Shown piece after piece: positions 35,675-57,870 of a stretch of DNA of 64,000 nucleotides (positions within the stretch are counted from its first letter, which is position 1; each line of letters opens with the position of its first letter). The translations under genes and the position numbers were made by a program. The notes under the pieces were generated by a model. That model did no database searches, was not told the origin of the DNA, and saw only the letters and a list, made by a program, of their open reading frames with translations. This DNA is from Fistularia commersonii (Eukaryota > Chordata > Actinopteri > Syngnathiformes > Fistulariidae), in assembly GCA_037954325.1 (NCBI GenBank), contig JBBMNZ010000003.1, forward strand, positions 16,881,892-16,945,891, read 5' to 3'.

Positions 35675-37600
35675 TTCCAACATCATTCTTACAGTAAGAG
35701 GCAAGATGGGGACCACAGGAGGACTTACACGTGCGGCTAGACAGGAAGCTAATTGGAGACAAGGGCATATTCTGGATGCAAATTTAGTCGTTTATCGTTC
35801 TGTATGTGAATTCTTCACCTCATTTGTGACTAATCAGTGAGTAGTGTTCCATTCCGTTCCTAAGCATGACAAAAAAAACAACCAACATTGTCCACCACTA
35901 AAATCACAGAAATGTTTAATGCCAAGTAGCATCATTTACAGTTTCAGACACGTCTCACATGTTTCAGAAATGTCAGTTCAGATCATTTCCATTTTTTTAC
36001 ACGGAGAAAATAACATTGTGCACAAAGGAAAACACTATACAGTCAGTCCTACTGAGGTATGTTAACATATTGACACAATGGATACAAATGCACACGCATA
36101 CAGACGCGCACACACGCATACAAACGTACAGACATACACACACACGCACGCACATGTACGCATAAACACACCTCCTTTTCAAAGAGATGCATTATTTTTC
36201 AGGTTTGTCACTATTAACCAATTTACTGACACCTCTTTTATCTCAGAAACAAACGGTACTTCTAAAAACTTGAAGCCTAAGAAAATTGAATTAAGTGATT
36301 AATGACTATGGATGAAGCTGAGCCTCATGCAAGAACTGCTCATACAAACACCCAACATGCGCTGTTCTCAACGCCAAATGTTAACTGGAGGTTCGGTGCA
36401 TAACTAGAAAGCAGACATGTTAGTCCATGTGACCGTATGCACCACAAAGCTGGAAAATACTGCTGAGGCAGCTTAAAGGAAAAAGTAGTATTTTAGTATT
36501 TTCCATTTGTAAACAAAAGCGTAACTATCTTTATCTGTTTTCATCAATGTATTGTGGTTGCACTGTTTATGTTCTTCACACATTCTGAAATTAAAAGGAA
36601 ATACAACATTGTTGCGACAAGTTTTATCTAAGGCCATAAAAGAATTGTCTTCACAAGTGTGCCATAATAAAATTGTTTCTCAAAGTTGGAAAAATCAGCT
36701 AAACTCAAATAAATAATCCTAATTTTGAAGACAATTTTGCCTCATTAATAAAAATTATGTTATTCATTTCAGTTCAAGTTCACTTGAGGCTGCACCTCCC
36801 TCACTGAACCCTCCTGTGGACATGTATAAAAATACATGTTGGGATCTTAGTATCATTATTGTAACACCTTGATGTATATCAGTATGTAGAAAATGCAAAA
36901 TAGATTTATGCCTGTGATTATTATTGTGAAGTGTCATCTCCTCCTGAAACTGCATGGATCAAGAGAATGAAAACAAGCAGAAAAAGGCCCACTACCTTTT
37001 AAAATGACCTAAATTTACAATTTAAAATTGACTCAATATGACTATTAGAAATTAATAAATGTCAAAATAATGACAAACCCATTGATTTTAAAATGTGAGA
37101 TTTTTTCTCCCATTAAATAATTTTGAAAAGCTTCAGACTGCAGATCTAACTTTTTCTTGCATGAAAAGTTATTATTATTTATCATATTTTCTCACAAACA
37201 ACAGCTGTTACAGTCATATAACTTCGCCCCTCCAGCCATTCAACTGACACTGTCTGATTTAGTTGCTGACGCCTGTCAAACTCCTTCCATCCCTTTTGGA
37301 AACTTTTCTGCGGATGAAACATGTGAAAGCACAGATGGAGCACAATGTGTGGTGTCATCAGGAGTTGGCGAACTTTGATGACTCCTTCAAATAAAAAAAC
37401 GTGCTTTGCTTGAATACAGAGCAATAAAATCTTCTTGCAGGAGGCCCAGGTCTTTACTAGGTGATCGGCTTCACATTTTCCTGAATTTCATGATTTAAGA
37501 AAGAAAATCACAGCTTGAGCAGCTCTTTGGCTTGCTGTAAGTTTCTATGTGCTTGATGTGTTTTGTGCTAAACTCTATAAACCTGAAATATAAAACAGTG
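35675..37600. other. tspan18 downstream / 3'UTR region
   Basis: The tspan18 3'UTR must run leftward from 37900, but I cannot fix its end. No clear AATAAA was picked. ATAAATAATAA lies at about 37.17 kb on the minus strand. A CA-rich irregular microsatellite occupies about 36.09-36.17 kb. Confidence 0.4.
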
Positions 37601-37900
37601 TGTGGTTTTTTCCACCTCAGCCTCCCCGCACCCTGTGGACTATTCACCCTCAGAGGAAGCAGTGCAGAGCCCCAGCCCCGGCCTCAGGTCTCTGATAACA
37701 TCTTGTGTGTGTGTCTTTTGTGTGCAAAGCATTGCTTTGACCTGCTGCTGCTGCTGCAGCACTAAAGTACAAAATGATGTCACAAAACCAAGAAGACACA
37801 TGAACAATCACTGTATAAATACATCTCATATTTTACAGTTTTGTCTTGCCGCTGCCTGCAGGATTGCAGCAGCTGCTGATGTTGCGTCCGAACGTGGCGC

Positions 37901-46934
<9,034 letters not shown>

Positions 46935-46964
46935 GGCTGAGACCTCCCCCTGACCCTGTTCAGA

Positions 46965-49165
46965 CACACATTAACACACGAACACACAAACACACAGAAT
47001 GTACAGTAAACAGTTAGAAGCGGCTCTGGTTTAATAGAATACAATGAAAATTTGAAATATTCAGTGATACTTCATTTATAAGAATAAAAATCTCTGAAAT
47101 GTCATGTGTTCTGCCCTCCCTCTTTTTAGGTGACATCGTGATAACCCGACCTAAAGCGGTGCCGCTAAACAACTCTGCTCTAAATTGGGCTTGGTCCAGC
47201 ACAGTGGGAATTCAGTTCAACTTGGAATCAAGATGTAGGGATCTGATAAAAACACCTTCTGCCACAAACATGGTGTGAATTATGTCTTTTCCAGTCTTTT
47301 TCCAGAGCAGGGTTTTTCTCTGTAGAAAATGTTTGTTGTTTTGTTTTTTTTGCATTCCATTTGTGGTAGCTACTACTGTTTTAAAAAATACCTACAAGTA
47401 TTGTATCATTTGAGAACAGTTATTACATACTATATTAACATCAGCTTCCTTGTAATATGTAAATATAACCAATATTTTAGGCAAAATGTGACCCCTAATG
47501 TTTCTATCGGTCATGACTGATGGGCACACAAGCACCAATAAGTGCACTGAGCAGGAGCCATTATTCAAAATAATATGAAACAACATCCTGAAAATCTAGG
47601 AATGTGCAGGAAGTGGAACCCCCAACATTCTTCTCATTCACACATGGCACTAACACGGACAACAGGGTGCACGGAGAACTCCTTGATGACACGATGTCTG
47701 TCATTTGCGGGGATACGACACTGACAGCATGTCCCTGAGGAATCGTGTAACACATGGACATTGGCTGGTGCTGAGGACGACTCGTAAACGGGGCCAACGG
47801 TGGGGGTGTGAAGAAGACCAACTGTGCATTTATGGTCCCTGATGGTGTTTAGCAGTTGGAACCACCATACAGCCACCTGTCCAATCTGATTGGCATGCAC
47901 TTCAGTTGGGCATAATCAGCTTCTTGTAAAGGGATTTCACTCTTGTGAATTAGAATGTAAATTACCTTTTTTTTTGGATTGGATTCTATCAACTTTAAAC
48001 CATAGCCACAGAATAAGTAGGAATTAAAAAATAAAAAAAAATCTTCTAACCAGTTGATACCTTGCAGATTTTAATGTTGTACCTCTTGACTATCTAATTG
48101 GAGGTAATTTGGCATTTCTCATTTATTTCTGGCTTCCTTTACATTAGTTCTGGGGGATTTCTAAAAAACTTACTGTTGTAATTTCAAAAGGGCTGTGATC
48201 CATGAAATGCCCTCTGACACTCCCTTTTCACCAAAAGGGTCACCACCAATAATTCTTATTTGCCAAATGTGCCGTTGTCGGAGCCCTCAGCTTTGTAAAT
48301 GTGCAACGTCAATTTAACTGCTCTGCATGAGACTTTGAATTAAATCAAATTGTAGATGCTCTTCCTCCCTGCAATTTAACACAGGTTTTGTGACTCCAGT
48401 TGCATTCTGGGTAATTGCTGCCCTTTATGGCTGAGGTCAGGGTTAATAGAATAAGGGCACGCATGGTTTGTTGGGCTTTTGTTACCACGTGCACTCTGAG
48501 TTATTAGCACTGTTCAATCAATCACTTATGTGAGCAAAATTTCAACAAGAATGTCAATACGAGAAAATGTGAACGTGCCGCTTTGAAAAGAACAGCATAA
48601 TCACAGAAACACCAGCAGTGAAAAAAAAAAGATTACACCAAGACCTGTCAAACAAGAAAGCGAAAAGCAAGACAGCCATTTTTGTGAAACATTATGGCAC
48701 TGAGAGGTTTCCATTCACAGTTACTGACACTGTGAGAATAAAAAAGGAAGACGTCTATAGTAAAACCAGCTCTTGTCCCCATTATAAGTAACCCTCTTTT
48801 TATCATTTCTACCAACACGTGGTAGTTACATTTTAGTTACTACATTTCAACAACAAAACTAAAATCCAAAATACCTGCCACTGAAGATACAGACATTGTG
48901 TATTTGAATTTGTTATAAGTTCAGTAATGTGCATCTTTGTTCACATTGATCAAGACTGTTACAAAATGTAATAAATTAAATTATAATAAATTAGTAATTA
49001 ATTTGAAAAGTTTGACCAATGCTTTTTTAAGTGTTTGGTTTTCATCCCAAAGTGTCTTTCAGGGAAGGCACAGCCTGTTATTTTTTTTTTTTACTGTTCA
49101 TGAACTGACGCTCCTATGATATGTGTAGGATTATGAAAGCAAGTGGAAGTTTAAGCAATGGGTTA
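46965..49165. other. upstream of tspan18 start exon, nothing firm
   Basis: This is probably 5' intron of tspan18. The stretch 48.16-48.50 kb is unique-looking and could be conserved non-coding DNA, but I cannot test that. Reading frames at 47.56-47.9 kb show no known motif. Confidence 0.4.
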
Positions 49166-49169
49166 TTAA

Positions 49170-50345
49170 CCGTTGTTACATCAAAATCTTCTTGTCTTGG
49201 CAACTGGACTTGTATTTCTTCACTTGTATTTCTTCACCCCTCATCCGAGAGGCTTCTTCAGTTCTAAAGACCTGTGGGGAGTTTTCAAATATAACTGTTA
49301 AGAAAGCCTTGGGATCCTGTGGCTACCCTAAATGGGCCTTCACCAAATCAGAAACCATCATGTGCAAGAAAATAGAACAGAAGGAAGACAACAACAAACG
49401 AAAGAACAGTTTCATACCGTATGTTGCTGGTGTTACGGAGAAACTCCGAAGGGTGTTCAACAAACACCATGTACCGGTACATTTCAAACCCCACAACAAC
49501 CTGAGGCAAAAACTGGTTCACACAAATGACAAAACACCCAAGCACAAGATAGGGAATGTGGTGTATGCTGTCATGTGTGTTGAGGATTGTGATGGCGTCT
49601 AAATTGGAGAGACCGAACAACCTCCGCACAAACGGACGGCCCAACACAGGAGAGCCACCACTTCAAGACAGGACTCTGTGGTCCAGCTACACCTGAGGGA
49701 CAAGGGCCATTCATTTGAAGACAGCAATGTTCATATTGTATTCTGGCCAGAGAAGACAGATGGTTCAAGAGAGGAGTCAAAGAAGCCATCTTTGTCAAAA
49801 CAGAAAAAACATCTCTTAACAGAGGAGGGAGCATAACACACCACCTTTCACAAATGTAAAATGCCGTACCGGGATCAATACCAAGACGGATTTTCACAAA
49901 GGACCAGACCCATCTGCACCTTCCAAACAACTAGAAAAGACCCACCACCAGACCCAGCCCCCAGCAACGTCCACATGAGCCTGGATTTCATATGATCCAA
50001 CAGGTTTTACTCTTTTGTTTAGCTTTACCTTTTCACATTCCAATCCAGGTAATCCCACTAAGTTGCGTTTTTGTTCCAACAAGGGACACCTCCATTGGCA
50101 TAAAAACCCCTCTTACACGTAGTTTCTGCATATCAACTCTTTCACTTACAAAACAAGCCACCATAACCTAGAGCCGCCCAAAAATTTGGCAGTTATATTT
50201 GGAAACTCCCCATAGGTCATTAGAACTGAAGAAGCCTCTCGATGAGGGGTAAAACGTCTTAAAGTGAAGAAATTCAAGTCCAGTTGCCAAGAAAAGAAGA
50301 TTTTGACAAGAATTAACCATGACCTGGATGACTGAGAACCTCCAC
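49170..50345 (+). mobile_element. Penelope-like retroelement remnant with GIY-YIG endonuclease
   Basis: A plus frame (49192-49602) contains FIPYVAGVTEKLRRVFNKHH, PHNNLRQKLVHTNDKTPKHK and NVVYAVMCVEDCDGV. Frame-continuous sequence beyond its stop gives IGETEQPPHKRTAQHRRATT and LRDKGHSFEDSNVHIV. This is the C-terminal part of Penelope-type proteins including the GIY-YIG nuclease. A TAA at 49600-49602 falls exactly where the YIG tyrosine should be. The RT domain is absent. The flanks 49180-49310 and 50190-50312 are inverted copies of each other (for example cttcttgtcttggcaactgg against ccagttgccaagaaaagaag). Confidence 0.75.
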
Positions 50346-53300
50346 AAACAAACCGTTGTTAGGATTCTTTCATAAGACAAAGGTGAAGTTCTCTGTAATT
50401 GTTTTCTTTAAATGAGAAAATATGTTTCTAATTCATAAAGGTACTACAATGCTTCTAATGAAATTATGTTGTTCTGAATGACAAAGTACTCTTAATATGG
50501 GTGGGGCAAAATATCGAATATTTTCTTACTATAATATTGTATTGCCATTTTTTTCAGTACAGATATTGCAAAACATAGTTTCATTCTGTCACGTCATGTA
50601 AGCAGGATTTAGTGTTTCCATGTATCTCATTGGGAATATGTCTAATACATAATACATGATGTGTATAAAATATTGTATTACAACATTTTCTATATACCCC
50701 CTGACCCTACCATCATCAATCTCTTGATTCCAAATGTGATACGTGACAGTGTGAGTAATGACGAACGAACAGAGGAGTGTCATCGACTGCAGCTGCCCTC
50801 CGCTTCAGTGAGCTCTACTGCATGTTTTGCTGATTGCTGCAATTTCACTGCTGGCTGTCTCATACCACACTTTTTCTGCTGCAGCAGGCAGCTGTGCAGA
50901 GATCAAAAACTCCAAAAATGCACAGACACAGTTATAGCTGAACTTTGTGGCACATTCTGTGGCACAACTAATGACTTGTCAGATGGTTTTTTTAGAGGAA
51001 TTTGCAGAGACTTTGACTTATTAGGTTAGGCGGAGAGAAAAGATCAAGGCAGAAAGATTAACTATATTTGCTGTTCAAACATATTTAAGTGACAAAGCAA
51101 AGGAAACACAGTGCTCTTTCAAAGGTTTATGGATAGTAAGAAACATCAGGCTTCAACATAACTTATGCAACTATTACCAATGAAAATCACCCTCAAAAAT
51201 CTTTCTTATTATTTAAAAATCTTGACAGGATAAAGTGGAAATGTCCTCGTAAACAATCAGATCTATTGTTCAGTTCACTTCAAACATGCTGTTGTGGCTT
51301 CAATAATGTTATTAGAATAAAGCAACACACAAAAAACAAAGTTGAAAATGATCAGTTACCAGAGAGTGCAGCAGTCAATCTCAGAGATATGGTATGACAA
51401 CAAAGGGGAGTTTATATCGTTCTTATATTCTTATGTCTCAGAGGGAAGTGGCTTCCTCACTGCAGAATAAATGTACAGCATGTTGAAACCAATACTTGAC
51501 TTTTGTGAACCATTTCAGCCATAATGGTGTCCCCTAAAAAAATGATTCAAGCAGCAAAACTTCAGTCTTCAGAATCAAATGCATAAAAGCAATAAGCCTT
51601 CTGAGAACACTTGAATTGTCATATTGATGCAAATCTCCGTCTATTGTCATTCCTCTTATTCCTCAGAATTAACTACACCAGCCACCATGTCCGCCATCTG
51701 TGATTCTTTCAAAATATCCAACATCAGCCAAGACCTAGATGTTAGATTTGCAGTGACTTTTTCGAAATGTCGTAGATGCTTTCTTAAATTGCAGAGCGTT
51801 CGGCTCAGGACCACCATATGTAGGTCTGCCTTCCCAGCTCTCAAATCAAATAAACACTCACATCATTTGTTTGTAAAGACTGAATATGTTGTTTGTTTTA
51901 ACAGGTTGTATTTACGCGCAACAGTCGGCATTCTTATCAACCTACACGCATGGAGACAATATCTCATCAGGGAAACATGGAAAAAGAACATAGAACCATA
52001 TCTTTTCTTTCATGTTAGGAATTGTGTCAACCAACATACATTTTCCACTGAGGTTTTGATTAATTTAAAAAAAAAAAGAAATACCATCTTATCTAGATGA
52101 TCTTGTCAATGCTTGCAGTGAAGGAGAGAAAGAGAGAAAGATTGATGACTCTTTTAGCTATAATTAATAATTCTCCTGCCAGCTATTTGTTTTTAGGCTG
52201 TTTTATTAAATAATACACACCCTCTGTATTCACACATTAACATGTATTTCTCCAAGACAGACCCAATCAGTGAAAAGTCCAAGACTTATTTGAGTTCACG
52301 TGTATAAGAATGCAGTCACATCAAGCATAGACGAGTTTCCATGTGCTCTCAATTGTCTGCTTGTCATTAGATCATTCAGGATACCTTTTAATACCAATGA
52401 GTGGGGCACTGCTGAAGTCCCATTCAGCAGCTGCAGCAGCTTTTAATAAATAGGTAATAAATAGGGCTGCAGGATAATTTTACACAGCTGGACATAGAGA
52501 GGGCGCGGACCATTTCCTCTGTCCAGTGCAGTAATTTGGAATCACAAAGTTTGATTTTAATGATCCTATATGAAGTCTCTCTGCAGTGAGGCCCTGCAGA
52601 AGATTTCTCAGACACTGGGTCAAGTTATCGAGACAGTCCGGTCGCAGATATCAGGGTCAGGAACTGCGATTAATGATGAAGTTATTGTTATTAGATCAGG
52701 ATGGTCATCTTTGGCTTTTTACATCACATCTTGCTGGTTACATATGCAAGGCTCAGACTTTTTTGGAACTAAATATAAAGATAAAGTCAACAATTCTGTA
52801 TAGAGATGTTGCTGCGCACTTTTTGTTGGCCATATTGTCTTATATCTTCTTTAGTCCGTCGTAATTTTAAGGCTATCTATCATACGGTTCTATCTTACAA
52901 ACGTATATGGTTAGAATAAATGTAAATTATCCACTCTAAATAAAAGTAAACATATTACTCATGAGATAAATTACATCTCCTTTTCTGTGGAGGTTCTTAG
53001 TCATCCAGGTCACGGTGAATTCTTGTCAAAATCTTCTTGTCTTGGCGACTGGACTTGAATATCTTCACTTGAAGAAAATTCTGAACTGAACTGAACCGTT
53101 CAGAACTGATGATTTCGACAAGAATACTTCTTCCTTTGTTCAAGTTGTTCCTCCTCAGTATGTTCACTACATTGAAGGGTACGAGTAAACTGACGGCAAA
53201 AATTTTGAAATTAGCAAGAAATCAAAATAGTGTGAAATCACAGCAAGATCTGCAAGAAATAGTGTAAAAATCTGCCTAAATTTACTAAAGAAATTCACGT

Positions 53301-54115
53301 GAGCTCAGTAAACAAGAAGATGAACATCACTGATGCGGAGTCAGAGTTTAAAAACACTAAATAAGGGAGAATCTACAATAAATAATTGTGCTGTGAACAC
53401 AATTTATTCACATTTGTTTTTTGTGTAAGCACATACCATGATATGTCCCAAGAAAAAAAAAGTCTGATTTGAAGAACTATGTAAGGCAGGCTTACACTGC
53501 AGCTAAATCATCAGTAATTAAACAATAATAAAAAGTAAGATTCAACTATCACTGTTACACAGCAACATTATTGCTTACTAAGTTCTTCCTTTTTCCTCAT
53601 TTCACATTTGCACAGAATGAGCATAATTAAACAGGCGAGGCTCTGTATCATCTTTATATCCATCAGTGCACATAAATACATTCCATACAGGAAATGTTCA
53701 TTGTTTAAATGCTGTTATATACATGCCATGTCCCGGTCATCGCTGTGGAACAGCAGGCAGCTGGCAGAGGCAGAGCGAGAACATGAGAGCCCCCTGTTGC
53801 TGACTGGCTAGAGTATTGCATTGTGTGGAGATACATCCGAGCCTCTCAGTTTGTGCCAGGACAGCTTGAAGCCTGGAATTTAGCCAAGTGAGAGCTTGAC
53901 AAAAAGTGCATTAAGTGGCTGACTGCACTTTTATACCACTACCTAAAGCCAGACCTTTATGAAATGTAACAATAGTTACTGAGCAGCTGCCAGAAGATGT
54001 CTCTTTATTATGAAAACCTCACCATGGATGCCTTTGGGCTACTAGGGTGTAGTCCTGTAAAATGTTCATGATATTAATGGGTGCTGTTGATCTTGGTACT
54101 GGTTTGAAGGGTTTG
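50346..54115. other. gene-less stretch, presumed tspan18 upstream/intron
   Basis: Apart from the repeat fragment at 53.0-53.13 kb, nothing was recognised. The 158-codon frame at 51624-52100 has no motif or splice context. Confidence 0.45.
53010..53130 (+). repeat. solo terminal-repeat fragment of the Penelope-like family
   Basis: 'gtcaaaatcttcttgtcttgg', then 'cgactggacttgaatatcttc', match the terminal repeat at 49.18 kb. An adjoining fragment gtggaggttc..agtcatccaggtca matches the reverse complement of 50.32-50.35 kb. Confidence 0.7.
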
Positions 54116-54119
54116 GGAA

Positions 54120-54545
54120 TGTAATCTGTGGAGAAGATTGTGTCTTAACACTCTCTACCTGGAGCAGACTCTACCTGTTGAGGAGAATAAGGTCTTTTGG
54201 GGTGCAGAAGACACTCCTCAAGACCTTCTACGACAGTATGGTGGCATCAGCCATCTCTTTTTGGAGTGATCTGCTGGGCCAAAAGCATTCTGAGTATTAT
54301 ATTCTATTTCTATAGCCACTGTAGTCAATTTTTTAGCACATTCATAGGTGTGAAATGTACATTTACAGCTGGAGCTTTTTTCTATACATTGCAGTCAATC
54401 AATACCTTGCACATTTATAGATGAACCTGTTTTGTGTATAATTTATGCATGCCTATAGCTCTTACTTGCTCTATCTTTACTGTCTTTGCTGCTGTTAACA
54501 CTGAATTTTCCCACAGCGGGAAAAATGAAGGACTATCTTATCTTG
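54120..54545 (+). mobile_element. L2-like LINE 3' end, second family member
   Basis: The plus frame reads LYLLRRIRSFGVQKTLLKTF then YDSMVASAISFWSDLLG, followed by a 3'UTR ending 'tgaattttcccacagcggg', 'gaaggactatcttatcttg'. This is the usual end of this LINE group in fish. It is strongly 5'-truncated. Confidence 0.7.
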
Positions 54546-54549
54546 AATC

Positions 54550-56970
54550 AAAAAGTGGAGGGATTTTTTTGAAAAAATATAATTTGTTAGATTAAAGGTG
54601 AGGAAAAAATGTGTAAAAAATTCCATCCAAATTGTGAAGACATTCCATCAGAGCAACTAGCTGCTGGAGGATCTCTCATCACCAGTTGTGTGTCACCTCA
54701 CATGTTGATGAGGGGAAAGCAAATCAGACACTTGCTAATTTCAATATCTGCTGACGCCTACATTTTTTAATGATGTTCCTCCTCTAGACGTGTAATCACT
54801 GCATATGTTGAAGACTTGCACAGTAAGCATTTCGCTGCATTAAAACAAGACCCCAGCATGAAACCCCAGGCTTTCCAAAGCCAGCGAGTGTGAGTGTTTC
54901 TACAGAGATTCTCCACCAGTGACAGGATGCTCTGGACCAATAAATCACCGTGTCAGGGAGGCTGGAAGGAAGTGCAGCTTACACAGAAGTCTTTTTCCAC
55001 CGACCAGGAGAGGAAGGGGAGCTGATTGCCTTCATCCATCAGTGCTGTGCAGCAATGGATGAGAACGGAGGGATAAACCCGGGGGATTTATCCTCTCTGC
55101 ACCCATACATCAGTAACAAGAAAGCATTGTAAACATGGATAAAGTGCCTCTGTTGCTGCAGTCAGACTGCAGTTGTCTGCCTATGTGGGCTTCTTTTAGA
55201 AAAAAAAAATCATTCATGTGTTCAAATATTTTTCTATCATGGATTGCAAAGCAATAACAAAGTCTGAATAAATAAGTTGCTGCTCAATATGCACTTTGAG
55301 ATGAGCTCGAAATAACAGATCAATTTATCATAGTCTGACTTCTGCAGGGGTAAATCTATGAAATTGTATGTATGCTATTTGATTTATTGTATTCAATAGG
55401 GGACAAGCAGATAGTATATTTTATTCATCTAACCTTTAACAACTGCTGTGATCACAGTCAGTCAAAAGGCAATGAATTAATCTTCACAATCAGTCAAGCA
55501 TTGTGGTCGGCTCATTTTATCATTCTTTCACACTTGAATAGTCACCAGTACATGCCGACTGATTTGAGAAGAAAATGAAAGAAAATTCTAATTTGTCAAA
55601 ACTCTGTTTTGCATCACCATTCAACAACATTTTTCGTTGGGGGTGGTACTTAAAGATAGGGTCGTCCCTCAAAGATGGAAGAAAAAAAAGCTTATTTGAC
55701 TGTCTACACTCAAATACTTTTTTATTTTTCAAAACAGATGTAAAGAAGCAATGGAGAGCTCATGGGTTCAGCAACAGTTAGACTTATTTAGGCAAATTGT
55801 GATTATTAAAGCTATTTTGAAACGCTTTTCTAGCTTTTCACTTACTTGAAAGGCAAGACCGTTTATTAGCCTGTACATGTGATGGTGCAGTGGTTATGCT
55901 CATAACTACAGGGAACATGCTTTATTTCAACTGATTTAACCAAAGAACCAAGAGTTTCAAACTGAACCTGTACAACTGCATGCTTGAATTTTTGGGAAAA
56001 ATAGCAAAGGTTGTACAAATGTTGATCAGATCAGCGAAGCTTGAATACAAAGGTTCAAATGTTCCATGATGCAGCACTCTCCAAAGTCAGACATCTTTTT
56101 CTTGTAGTTGAACCAAGGTAAAAGTGATGTAATGTTTTGTGCTGATGTTGCATACACAAGGGCAAGTTGTACCCTAAAATAGAATTTAAAATTCACAGCA
56201 TTTAATAATTCAACAAGGGCTTTAAATACTACACTCAGTATTGCAAACTTATCTCAGGCCATGCCGCACGTTATACCTTTCCGGTCTGTTAGCCTGGAGC
56301 ATTTATGAGAGTTGACGATGACTTCTCTGAGGAAAACAGTCTCCGATGGCCTGCTTTAAAGGATAATGACACTAATATATTTATTTTCATTCATTCTAAT
56401 GATGATAAGTATAAACTTTTCCCTGACACCACAACAACAGCCAGAAACTTTATCTGGCCACCTCCTATCCTGTGAATTAATGACAGTGTAATTATCATTT
56501 ACAAAATTGCAGAGAAACATTTGGATACTTAAGAACGGAACATATACTGTGCTAATCTTAGATAGTCTTTTGTTGTTTTCTTTTTTGGTCAAAATAAATG
56601 CGGTACATGTTTGTATGTTCACTTTAGAATATACAGGTAGAGGATTGTGAGAAAACATCAGTCAAGCAGTGCCCCTCCCCCAAAGAAGACAGGCTGGAAT
56701 GCAGGGATTACATCTTTTTGATAATCCAACAAGTAAAGTGAAAGTGCAAAGGTATAATCTGACTTTGGTGCAAGATAACAAAGAGATGTACTTCATGCAT
56801 TGAGATGCAAATATTGTGAAGTAAATCCCAGCTATGGAAGCATCGATAATAACTTACACTTAAAATTCATTTTCACTTCACTTTGACCTTATTAAAACTA
56901 AAACACAACAATTGTGAACTGAAGACCACAATGGCAGGACTAAGTAGAAATGATCATACCATCTGTACCT
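54550..56970. other. gene-less stretch
   Basis: AT-rich. A somewhat GC-richer patch at 54.9-55.13 kb contains a 60-codon open frame without recognisable motif. Nothing else was found. Confidence 0.4.
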
Positions 56971-56974
56971 GTTT

Positions 56975-57050
56975 AGTGGCTCTTGGGTTCAACTTTAGGG
57001 ATGAGATTGGCAGTCCTTAGCTTTCCACTTTGTGCTGTTTCACATCAGCT
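56975..57050 (-). other. possible tspan18 5'UTR exon
   Basis: On the minus strand tttctctacag|CTGATG... opens and ...CTAAACAG|gtacag closes a roughly 75-base segment. It lies upstream of the tspan18 start exon, which itself begins at an acceptor and so needs upstream non-coding exons. Only splice-site shape supports it. Confidence 0.25.
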
Positions 57051-57429
57051 GTAGAGAAAACACAAAGAAAAAGATTATAATGTGAATATAAAAACAGAAT
57101 AATTAGGAAAATTGCCCTAAGATGGACAATTAAATGCTCCGATGACTCAAATCATAGTCACATAGAAAAACGTTTTGCTAATGACCATAAATGCATTTAT
57201 AGGTTCTGCATAGTATGTGGATTCAAGGTGTTGTTATTTTCTTCTTCTTTTTTAATTGTCCATCACTGGAGTGTAAAGTCTTTGCTTTACTGATCCTCTC
57301 AGTCTAAATAAGAGTTTATGGACCACTTGAAGAGCCATCATGGAATTTGGTTTGTGTTGATATCAGATACTAGTGATGCAAGACACTGCATTTTTTCCAA
57401 ACCTTTTTTTCCTCCTGTGCAAGCAATCT

Positions 57430-57870
57430 CAGCTGTCATTGGGCTAAAGGCAGGGTACACCCTGGACTTGTTGCCAGTCGACCACGGGGTCACATATAGA
57501 GACAAACAGCAATTCACTCCCTTATTAAGGACAATTAATGGTCTCCAATGAACCTACTGGTTATCACATAATGCAATATGACATTTAATTTCAAAGCGAA
57601 TTTTAACTCATAAACACAGTGGTCTATGTTCTTTCCATGTTCTCCCAGTGCCTGTGTGGGTTCTATCCAGGCTCTACAGTTTCCTCCCAAAGTCCAAAAA
57701 GATTCAGCAGGTTAAATGATGACTAAAATATCTGTGACTGATGGTCAATGGTTGTACGGGTCTACATGTGGTCCTGTGATTGACAGATGACAGGTCGAGG
57801 TTACAGCCCACCTCTTGCCCCATATGACAGCTGGAACTGGCTCCTGCCCCCGAGCTATTCATGTAAAAAG
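57430..57870. repeat. two inverted copies of the high-copy fish repeat
   Basis: 57430-57550 is in reverse orientation ('gcagggtacaccctggactt'). 57630-57870 is in forward orientation ('ccatgttctcccagtgcctg', 'cacctcttgcccc'). They are separated by about 80 bases. Confidence 0.65.

Noticed and set aside
47634..47900. Minus-strand frame with Cys residues (CTVGLLHTPTVGP, GTCCQCRIP)
   Set aside because: No start context, splice partner or known domain. A diverged repeat is as likely.
51624..52100. 158-codon plus-strand open frame, the longest intact frame in the window
   Set aside because: Its composition looks random. It has no motif, signal peptide, Kozak-like start or splice context. It lies in AT-rich presumed intron.
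54950..55132. 60-codon frame in a slightly GC-rich patch
   Set aside because: Nothing recognisable, and no acceptor or donor in a consistent position.
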